Part shown: positions 27,201 through 33,412 of the stretch, in pieces
Layout of the letters: every line of letters starts with the position of its first letter
Position numbering within the stretch: the first letter of the stretch is position 1
DNA from: Nitrosophilus labii
Lineage (GTDB): Bacteria > Campylobacterota > Campylobacteria > Campylobacterales > Nitratiruptoraceae
Length of the DNA: 64,000 nt
Assembly (NCBI RefSeq): GCF_014466985.1
Contig: NZ_AP022826.1
Coordinates: 558,001-622,000, forward strand
Direction of reading: 5' to 3'
Translations under genes and position numbers: made by a program
Notes under the pieces: model-generated
Databases searched by the model: none
Told to the model about the DNA's origin: nothing
What the model saw: only the letters and a program-made list of their open reading frames with translations

Positions 27201-28130
27201 ATGAGTCTAGATTTTGATAAACCTTTGTATGTTTTAGCGCCTTTAGCCGGATTTACGGATCTTCCGTTTAGGAGTGTTGTTAAAAAGTTTGGAGCAGACC
27301 TAACCGTAAGCGAGATGATAAGCTCTAACGCCTTGGTTTATGACTCAAAAAAAACCTTTAAAATGCTTGAAAAATCACCGCTAGAAACTCCTTATGCCGT
27401 TCAGATAGCCGGAAACGACAAAGAGATCGTCAAAGAGGCGGTACTGAAACTAAACGAAATCGACGGCATAGATATCATCGATCTAAATGCGGGTTGTCCG
27501 GTTCCTAAAGTTGTTAAAAATGGTGCGGGAAGCGCTCTTTTAAAAGATATGAAAAAACTTGGCGAGATTGTTGAAACTATAAAAAAGTATAGCAAAAAAG
27601 AGTATATGAGCGTAAAAGTGAGGCTGGGATTTAGCGAAAAGATACCCGAAGATATAGCCAAGACTTGCGAAAGTGCAGGGGCGGATTTTATAACCGTTCA
27701 CGGCAGAACCAGAAGCGGTTTTTTTAAAAGCGAGGTGGATTACGAGGCTATCGCTAGAGCTAAAGAGTCCGTAAAGATTCCGGTTATCGCAAACGGCGAT
27801 ATAGACAGTTTCGACAAAGCGGAGTATGTTTTAAGTATAACAAAATGCGACGGCGTAATGATAGGCAGAGGCGCCGTAGGTAATCCTTGGATATTTTATC
27901 AGTTAAAAAACACTAAAGCGGATGTGAGCGAAAGTATAAAAAAAGAGATAATACTCGAACACTTTGATCAAATGATAGAGTTTTACGGAGATTACGGCGC
28001 CGTAATGTTTAGAAAACATCTTCACACATATTCAAAAGGGTATAAAGGCGCCGCTAGCTTTAGAGACAAGATAAACAGAATTACCGATCCAAAAGAGATG
28101 AGAGAAGAGATAGAGAGATTTTTTTCATGA
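27201..28130 (+). CDS. dus: tRNA-dihydrouridine synthase (DusB type)
   Basis: A 309-aa FMN enzyme reducing uridines in tRNA D-loops. It shows LAPLAGFTDLPFRS at the start, the catalytic Cys in DLNAGCPVPKVVKNGAGSAL, the phosphate-binding HGRTRSGF, and PVIANGDIDS with GVMIGRGAVGNPWIF. GAGG lies before the ATG. Its last four bases (ATGA) contain the start of cas6, so the two are translationally coupled. Confidence 0.95.
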   Translation: MSLDFDKPLYVLAPLAGFTDLPFRSVVKKFGADLTVSEMISSNALVYDSKKTFKMLEKSPLETPYAVQIAGNDKEIVKEAVLKLNEIDGIDIIDLNAGCPVPKVVKNGAGSALLKDMKKLGEIVETIKKYSKKEYMSVKVRLGFSEKIPEDIAKTCESAGADFITVHGRTRSGFFKSEVDYEAIARAKESVKIPVIANGDIDSFDKAEYVLSITKCDGVMIGRGAVGNPWIFYQLKNTKADVSESIKKEIILEHFDQMIEFYGDYGAVMFRKHLHTYSKGYKGAASFRDKINRITDPKEMREEIERFFS

Positions 28131-28966
28131 GATATATAAAGATAGCGGTTACCTCTAAAAGAAGCGCAACAAGACCTCCAAGGTTTATAGGTTCAATGGT
28201 TAGAGGCTGTTTTGGCGTATCTTTAAAAAAGATAGTTTGTATAAATCCCTCTTACGAATGCGGCGGCTGTTTTGCTAAGGATGATTGTATCTATTTTGAT
28301 TTTTTCGAGAAGAAAAATCATATACACAGATTTAGACTAGATATCGAAATTGATCCTCAAAAGATCGATTTTTCTATCTATCTTTTTGAAAAAAGCTGTG
28401 ATAGATACCCTTATATATTAAGCGCCGTTCATAAGATGTTTTACGATACGGGATTTGGAAAAAAGAGAGAAAAACTTCCTTTGGAGAGGATTGTTTGTAA
28501 TGATACTTTGATTTTTGAAAATGGAGAGTTTTTACAGAAGAAGATTGAATCGGCTCTTTTTAGCTGTGAAACTTTTAGTAAAGATATCTGTCTATCGTTT
28601 ATTACTCCACTTCGTATAAAATATGAAAATAGACTATTGACTCAAACCCCATCTTTGCGGCATCTGATCCAGTCTATCTATAATCGCTATTTAACTATAT
28701 TGGGTTTGAAGCCTCAAAAGCTCCCTTTTGAGCCAAAAGGAGTAGTTGGAAGTAGCGATATAAAGTTTTTGGAACTTCAAAGATACTCAAATAGACAAAA
28801 AACTAAAATGAATCTAGGCGGTATCATAGGCGAAATGGAGATAAAAGAGATCGATAAAGAGAGTTTTGAACTTTTAAAACTAGCTGAAATCATAGGCATT
28901 GGAAAGCAGACCGTATTTGGTCTTGGAAAAATTAAAGTGACAGATATGGTCGCTGAAACTAAGTAA
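28127..28966 (+). CDS. cas6: CRISPR-associated endoribonuclease Cas6
   Basis: A 279-aa RAMP protein that cuts CRISPR precursor RNA inside the repeat. The C-terminal glycine-rich loop GIGKQTVFGLGKIKV (from about residue 257) is diagnostic for Cas6. Near the N-terminus, PRFIGSMVRGCFGVSLKK and four cysteines (38, 45, 48, 54; motif CGGCFAKDDC) match the RAMP Cas6 subgroup with a Cys cluster. It overlaps dus by ATGA and is followed, after 196 bp, by the CRISPR array on the same strand. No cas1, cas2 or effector genes are in the window, so it may process transcripts for a distant type I or III effector. Confidence 0.88.
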   Translation: MRYIKIAVTSKRSATRPPRFIGSMVRGCFGVSLKKIVCINPSYECGGCFAKDDCIYFDFFEKKNHIHRFRLDIEIDPQKIDFSIYLFEKSCDRYPYILSAVHKMFYDTGFGKKREKLPLERIVCNDTLIFENGEFLQKKIESALFSCETFSKDICLSFITPLRIKYENRLLTQTPSLRHLIQSIYNRYLTILGLKPQKLPFEPKGVVGSSDIKFLELQRYSNRQKTKMNLGGIIGEMEIKEIDKESFELLKLAEIIGIGKQTVFGLGKIKVTDMVAETK

Positions 28967-29162
28967 AATATAATATAAAAGATAACATAAACACAGTTTT
29001 CATTAAAGTTTCATTTAAGCATTAAACAAAACTTAAAGTGTCGATTTTATGGGGAACTATCTTCTTAAGAGAGGCTAAAAATGGGTTATAAAGCAAACTT
29101 TAAGAAAACTGCTGTTAAACTAGAATCTCGATTTTATGGGTATTTGAAAGCAAAATGTTGCT
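28967..29162 (+). promoter_or_regulatory. Probable CRISPR leader
   Basis: AT-rich non-coding DNA between cas6 and the first repeat. The far-end repeat is the degenerate one, so this is the leader side. It holds a 13-bp direct repeat TCGATTTTATGGG at 29041-29053 and 29128-29140, 87 bp apart, which could be an integration-factor or promoter motif. Confidence 0.6.
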
Positions 29163-29404
29163 GTTACAACTAAGACCCGATTTGAAGGGGATTGAGACAT
29201 AAAATTTAAATATCCATTTTTTTCATCCATCCATTCAGTTACAACTAAGACCCGATTTGAAGGGGATTGAGACCCTTGTTGCCCAAAACTATCAATACCA
29301 CATATTTTTACAATGTTACAACTAAGACCCGATTTGAAGGGGATTGAGACTTTTTTTATTTTTCTTTTCATCTTAAACTCCTACTAATAAAATTGCTAAA
29401 ATAG

Positions 29405-29575
29405 CTCAAGAGATAAGCAGGTAAGACCCCATTTTATATAGATCACTGCCCATGGAAGGAGGGCAAATCTCAAAGGAGTTTGTCACCTGCTTACAATCCC
29501 AATAGGTTGATTGGGCGCTAAGCCCCTGTCACGATGGAGACAGGATGAAAGCAGGCGCCTGCTTATCTGTTGAGC
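29405..29575 (+). ncRNA. Putative IS110 bridge RNA
   Basis: The non-coding 5' end of the element is dense in pairing. Outer stem AGATAAGCAGG (29411-29421) pairs with CCTGCTTATCT (29558-29568). An alternative first domain stem AAGCAGGT (29415-29422) pairs with ACCTGCTT (29485-29492), capped by GCCC-N9-GGGC. Then come hairpins CCCAAT/ATTGGG (29498-29515) and CCTGTC/GACAGG (29525-29544). Bridge RNAs of IS110 members occupy this position and fold into target- and donor-binding loops. The loop base AAAGGAGTTT (29472-29481) is the exact complement of AAACTCCTTT in the reconstructed target. Ends are approximate. Confidence 0.7.
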
Positions 29576-29607
29576 TTATATTTTTTTCATTTGAAAGGAG
29601 GATTGGA

Positions 29608-30804
29608 ATGCGTTGGTTTCTTGGAATCGATATCTCCAAAAGCAGTTTCGATACCACACTGTTAGATGGAAAAAGTGGCAAACTCCATCACGATAGATTC
29701 ACAATGGACAAAGAGGGGCTCGATGCACTTATGAAGCATCTTACTCCTTTGCCCAAAGACTCTCTGTTTATCGTGATGGAATCAACCGGCATCTACCATC
29801 TTCCCTTGCTCGCTTTTTTGCTAGAACAAGGGTTTACATGCAGTGTGATCAATCCCACACTGCTCAAACACCACATCCAATCCTCTACACTGAGAAAGAG
29901 CAAGACCGACCGCAAGGACGCTTTGGCCATCGCCCGGTTTGCCTCGATGCACCATGCTTCGTTGAAGCCTGCAAATCTGGACGCTTTAAGAAGTATCCGA
30001 CCTCTTCTAAGAGAGCGTGAAGCTCTCAGTAAAGAGGTAGCCAAACTCAAAACAGACATCAAAGCCTTGGTCGATCAGCTCTTTCCAGAACTTTCAAAGA
30101 ACACCAATATCTTTACCCGGAGCATCTTGCATCTGCTCCTGCAAGCTCCTTCACGCAAACGCGTTAGGAACTTGAAGGAGAAGAAGATTCAGCGTATTTT
30201 AGACAAAGCCAGTGGCAACAAAGTTAGACTCTCAGCCAAAGAGATTCTTGCTTTGGCTAAAAACTCTATAGGCATCAACAATCCCCATCTAGAAACAGTA
30301 CTCCAATCAAAAATCAGAAGATTGGAGCATGTCCAATCTGAGATTGAAACTCTCGAAAAAGCCATCGAAGAAGCCGTGAAGGAAGAAAGGCTCGATGATG
30401 ATATCCACACCCTCACTTCCATCCCTGGTATTGGGACTACTACGGCTACAAACTTTGTTGCTGAAATTGGCTCTATCAAGCGTTTCGCTTCAGTCAAACA
30501 GCTTTGTGCCTTTATTGGGTTTGACCCAGCCATCCGTCAAAGTGGTAGCTCCATTGATAGCAAAGGACATATCTCCAAAAGGGGACACGCCTCGCTTCGA
30601 AGAACCCTTTGGCAGATGGCGATAGGAGTGATTCGATGCCTTCCCAAATACAAAGCCTATTATGAAAAGAAACGTCAAGAAGGCAAAACCTTCAAACAAG
30701 CTGTTGTCGCTGTGGGCAACAAATTGCTTCGTCTGCTATTTACGCTGTTAAAGAACAAAATGCCATTTCACGAGGAATTGGCTATGAAAGGTGTAACTGC
30801 GTAA
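29608..30804 (+). CDS. IS110-family recombinase (transposase)
   Basis: A 398-aa DEDD recombinase. The RuvC-like N-domain has Asp8 (GIDISKSSFD), Glu58 (VMESTGIYH), Asp101 and Asp104 (KTDRKDA). A coiled-coil middle follows, and the C-terminal Tnp domain has the helix-hairpin-helix-like SIPGIGTTTATNFVAEIG and the catalytic-Ser region RQSGSS at about 311-315. All parts appear intact, so it may be active. I chose the ATG at 29608, preceded by GAAAGGAGG; an in-frame ATG at 29545 lies inside the RNA stem. It works with the upstream bridge RNA to recombine the element into a matched target. Confidence 0.95.
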   Translation: MRWFLGIDISKSSFDTTLLDGKSGKLHHDRFTMDKEGLDALMKHLTPLPKDSLFIVMESTGIYHLPLLAFLLEQGFTCSVINPTLLKHHIQSSTLRKSKTDRKDALAIARFASMHHASLKPANLDALRSIRPLLREREALSKEVAKLKTDIKALVDQLFPELSKNTNIFTRSILHLLLQAPSRKRVRNLKEKKIQRILDKASGNKVRLSAKEILALAKNSIGINNPHLETVLQSKIRRLEHVQSEIETLEKAIEEAVKEERLDDDIHTLTSIPGIGTTTATNFVAEIGSIKRFASVKQLCAFIGFDPAIRQSGSSIDSKGHISKRGHASLRRTLWQMAIGVIRCLPKYKAYYEKKRQEGKTFKQAVVAVGNKLLRLLFTLLKNKMPFHEELAMKGVTA

Positions 30805-31198
30805 CACCTCTCTTATCTATTTTTGAAAGGGTTTGTTTATAGTTGACTCCTTTTTTTATTTGTTACAACTAAGACCCGATTTGAAGGGGATTGAGACTGT
30901 CTTTCAAGCCAAAGACATAAATCTTGTACAATATCTAAGTTACAACTAAGACCCGATTTGAAGGGGATTGAGACTAGTTGTTCGAGTTCATCATCATGTG
31001 GTATATCGGCGTTTAATGTTACAACTAAGACCCGATTAGAAGGGGATTGAGACTAGCAATTTCTTTCATCGACATATCAGATTGGCACATATGTTACAAC
31101 TAAGACCCGATTAGAAGGGGATTGAGACCCCACAATGTATACTTTATCCATTTTTTCTCCTTATTACTTAGAGGTTACAACTAAGACCCGATTAGAAG

Positions 31199-31382
31199 TG
31201 AGCGAGGGTAAAGCGAAGCTTTAGAACGATAACTGCTTATCGTTTGTGCCCGAGCGAAAGCCTTGAGTATATGCGAGTTTGAAAATCTAGGATTTTCGTG
31301 ATGAGCATACGAAAGGCTGGTGTACCTAGAAGAAAATCGAGCGAGCAAAGCAAGCGAAGATTTTCGGTTATCTCACTTTGAG
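31199..31382. repeat. Structured 184-bp insert breaking the last CRISPR repeat
   Basis: The insert begins TGAGCGAGGGTAAAGCGAAG and ends near ...GGTTATCTCAC, so GTGAG/CTCAC mark the edges. Inside are hairpins AAAGC-GAA-GCTTT, ACGATAA-N4-TTATCGT and GAAAATC/GATTTTC, and a second copy of the start motif (GAGCGAGCAAAGCAAGCGAAG-like, from 31338). It is richer in G and C than its surroundings and has no open frame of note. It could be a MITE- or REP-like element; I do not recognise its family, and no clean target duplication is seen. Confidence 0.6.
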
Positions 31383-31502
31383 GGGATTTGGACTCGATGT
31401 TATTTTCTTAATCTCTTTAGGCACATTTGCCTTAAGTTTTTATTTATGAAAAATAATGGTCAAAAGTTTTGTCTATTTTTACATTTTTGTTACAATCAAA
31501 AT

Positions 31503-31700
31503 ATGTTAAAAGTGATAGAAAAAACGTTAGATTTTATATTTACGCAGGTTAGTGTCTTTGTTGTTTCTCTCTTTCTATCTATAGTAGTTATAGTTTTGCT
31601 CTATTGTGCCGATATAAACCTTGATAATGTTACGGTAGTGATCGTTGCAATTACGGGGTATGCTTTTTATATATCTACCTCATTTAAAAGTCTGTTTTAA
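31503..31700 (+). CDS. Small membrane protein (65 aa), unknown
   Basis: MLKVIEKTLDFIF then two hydrophobic stretches, VSVFVVSLFLSIVVIVLLY and VTVVIVAITGYAFYIS, suggest a two-helix inner-membrane protein. The longer upstream frame runs into the CRISPR insert and is unlikely to be translated. No clear ribosome-binding site; family not recognised. Confidence 0.5.
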   Translation: MLKVIEKTLDFIFTQVSVFVVSLFLSIVVIVLLYCADINLDNVTVVIVAITGYAFYISTSFKSLF

Positions 31701-31762
31701 AGAGATCTTCCCTGATGATAGTTTAAAAGCAGATTTGATAAGTTTTATATGAGGTAAGTGTT

Positions 31763-32563
31763 TTAAAACTCCTTGCTAGCCTTTTCTTTATAGAGATCAA
31801 ATTCGTTAAGAGGTTCGTTATCGGTTTTTTGTGAAAAAATATTTTCTATATGGCTTTGACTCTCCTCTACTAGCTTGTTAAAATCCTCTTCGTTTTCTAT
31901 ATCGCTTTGTTTATATTTGCCTAGCAAGATATTTGTGCTTCCGATGATAACAAGATAGTTTACGCCTCTAAAAGATATAAGCGCTAGTTTATTGTGTTCG
32001 TCAAGCGATTTTTCAAATCTTATATTGAGTTCTTTCTCTTTGGGATTTTCTACGTTTATTCTCTTTTTTTTGATTTTAGGTGTTTTTTTGGCGCTAAACA
32101 TAAATACGATCAAGATAAAAAGAGCGGCGCTGAAAACTCCGCCTACTATCAGCAAAAAAATATCGGAATCTTTCTTTTTTTCCTTTTTTGTCTTTGTAGT
32201 TGGTGAAAGTTTTTTTATCATCAGTTTGAGGCCGAAACCGTCGCTTGTTTTGGCGGCAAGCACCGCCGCTTTTTCTACGGTATAGATGATAAGTTCGCTA
32301 TCTCTCTCTTTTGGAACAAGCTCTATTTGATAGACGAAGGGAGTGTCGATTTTTTTAAGCCATGTTTTACGAATCTTGGCGTCTTTTAAGATGATGATGA
32401 TTTTTTCTTTATCTACTTTTTGAACTATAGAGCCGTTGTAAGGAGTGTCAAAATGGAACAGTACCTCTATGCTATTTTTATTTTTTAACTCTTTTATATT
32501 GACGTTTAAAATATTTGAAGCGTATATCGTTACTGTAAAGATAAAAATAGTTAAATATCTCAA
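31763..32563 (-). CDS. FliO-like flagellar export-gate assembly protein
   Basis: A 266-aa protein with signal peptide (MRYLTIFIFTVTIYAS), a beta-rich periplasmic domain (residues about 20-120), a single transmembrane helix (IFLLIVGGVFSAALFILIVFMFS, about 135-157) and a cytosolic tail. The tail includes KLALISFRGVNYLVIIGSTNILLGKY, which resembles the small C-terminal domain of FliO. This layout matches FliO in Helicobacter and relatives, which has a large periplasmic part. FliO helps build the FliPQR gate. The call rests on architecture; an unrelated AMIN-type membrane protein is the alternative. It diverges from the transporter gene at 32659. Confidence 0.5.
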   Translation of the reverse strand: MRYLTIFIFTVTIYASNILNVNIKELKNKNSIEVLFHFDTPYNGSIVQKVDKEKIIIILKDAKIRKTWLKKIDTPFVYQIELVPKERDSELIIYTVEKAAVLAAKTSDGFGLKLMIKKLSPTTKTKKEKKKDSDIFLLIVGGVFSAALFILIVFMFSAKKTPKIKKKRINVENPKEKELNIRFEKSLDEHNKLALISFRGVNYLVIIGSTNILLGKYKQSDIENEEDFNKLVEESQSHIENIFSQKTDNEPLNEFDLYKEKASKEF

Positions 32564-32658
32564 ACTGACTCTCCGTTTTTGTTAGATTACATTAATTATA
32601 AAAAAAATTTTATTAATACTCTCTTTTTTTGTATAATCCGTTTCAAAAAAGGGATAAA

Positions 32659-33399
32659 GTGGTCATAGAGCTCTCTTTGGTTGGCGTATTTGTAGGTTTT
32701 TTATCGGGTTTTTTTGGTATTGGCGGAGGAATGATACTGGTTCCTCTCTTAATGGCTTTAGGTATAGATATCAAAGAAGCCGTCGGGATATCGGTTATGC
32801 AAATGGTTTTTTCTTCTCTTTTTGGAACGTATCTAAATTATAAAAAAAATATTTTTAGATTTAATGAGGGGTTTTTCTTAGGACTTGGCGGATTTTTAGG
32901 CGCGTTTGGTAGCGGTTATTTTTTGACGTTGGTTGATTCGAAGATTTTAGAGTATCTTTTTTTATCTTTTTTGATTTTTGCTTTTTATAGATTTTTTAAA
33001 AAGAGTGTTGAAAATACTCAAGAGAAAAAATTACCGCAAACCTTACTTTTTTTTGTGGGAATGTTTATAGGATTGTTCGCTATCTCTATAGGCGTAGGGG
33101 GTTCGATTTTAGTTACTCCTATACTTGTGGGACTCTTTCATTTTGAACTGAAAAAAGCCGTTTCTATGGGACTTTTTTTCGTAATCTTTTCTTCTTTGTC
33201 CGGTTTTTTAAGTTTGTCGATTTTTGGGCATATCGATTATGTTTCAGGTTTTATAGTGGGCGTTTCTTCACTTATAGGCGTATTTTTTGGTATAAAAACG
33301 GCACATAAAATAGATGGAAAAAGATTTAAAAATCTTCTTTTAGTGCTTTACTTTGTCGTTTTTGTTTTGATTATTAAAGAGATATTTTTTAACGGGTAA
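32659..33399 (+). CDS. TauE/SafE-family membrane transporter
   Basis: A roughly 246-aa, eight-helix protein with the two-fold repeat of the TauE/SafE (DUF81) family: GFLSGFFGIGGGMILVPLL in the first half and GLFAISIGVGGSILVTPIL in the second. Members export sulfite, sulfoacetate or other organosulfur anions; the substrate here is unknown. I place the start at GTG 32659 because AAAAAAGGG lies just before it and the TATAAT at 32632-32637 would make an upstream TTG at 32629 untranscribed. Confidence 0.85.
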   Translation: MVIELSLVGVFVGFLSGFFGIGGGMILVPLLMALGIDIKEAVGISVMQMVFSSLFGTYLNYKKNIFRFNEGFFLGLGGFLGAFGSGYFLTLVDSKILEYLFLSFLIFAFYRFFKKSVENTQEKKLPQTLLFFVGMFIGLFAISIGVGGSILVTPILVGLFHFELKKAVSMGLFFVIFSSLSGFLSLSIFGHIDYVSGFIVGVSSLIGVFFGIKTAHKIDGKRFKNLLLVLYFVVFVLIIKEIFFNG

Positions 33400-33412
33400 A
33401 AAGAGGAGTAGT

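Larger units (their letters stand above)
29377..30851 (+). mobile_element. IS110-family element inserted in a CRISPR spacer
   Basis: Both boundaries carry ACTCCT (29377-29382 and 30846-30851). Keeping one copy joins 32 nt of left spacer to 10 nt of right spacer, a 42-nt spacer in line with its neighbours. The element is then about 1469 bp with no terminal inverted repeats, as expected for IS110 elements, which recombine at a short core containing CT. It contains a 225-bp structured 5' non-coding region and one recombinase gene. The transposase region is richer in GC than flanking DNA, pointing to recent arrival from elsewhere. Confidence 0.88.
29163..31393 (+). CRISPR. CRISPR array of eight 36-nt repeats, split by an IS110 element
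   Basis: Repeats start GTTACAACTAAGACCC and end GGGGATTGAGAC. Positions: 29163-29198, 29238-29273, 29315-29350, 30862-30897, 30939-30974, 31018-31053, 31093-31128 and a broken eighth starting at 31174. The first five carry GATTTGAAG, the last three GATTAGAAG. Intact spacers are 39, 41, 41, 43, 39 and 45 nt. The third spacer holds the IS110 element; removing it leaves 42 nt. The eighth repeat is cut after 25 nt by a structured insert, and a degenerate tail (GGGATTTGGAC) ends at 31393. The repeat end ATTGAGAC resembles 5' crRNA tags of Cas6-processed systems. Confidence 0.97.

Noticed and set aside
29120-29371. Minus-strand open frame across the CRISPR repeats.
   Set aside because: It reads through repeats and spacers only, giving a repetitive peptide; an artefact of the array.
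29545-29607. Upstream in-frame ATG extending the IS110 recombinase by 21 residues.
   Set aside because: It lies inside the stable RNA stem, lacks a ribosome-binding site, and the family starts at the MRWFLGIDISK-type N-terminus.
29351-30861. CTTTTTTTATTT occurs directly after repeat 3 and directly before repeat 4, resembling a 12-bp target duplication of the IS110 element.
   Set aside because: Joining there would leave only an 11-nt spacer, whereas the ACTCCT core gives a 42-nt spacer of normal size. The T-rich match is low complexity.
29199-31173. Spacers matching genes of this window (self-targeting).
   Set aside because: Reading the seven spacers against the window by eye showed no convincing match; a database search would be needed for phage targets.
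31199-31382. Possible group II intron remnant (starts GTGAG, ends AC).
   Set aside because: The start is not GTGCG/GTGYG, there is no recognisable domain V, and no reverse transcriptase is nearby.
31320-31502. N-terminal extension of the small membrane protein into the CRISPR insert.
   Set aside because: The extended part is cysteine- and arginine-rich nonsense from the insert, and a natural ATG exists at 31503.
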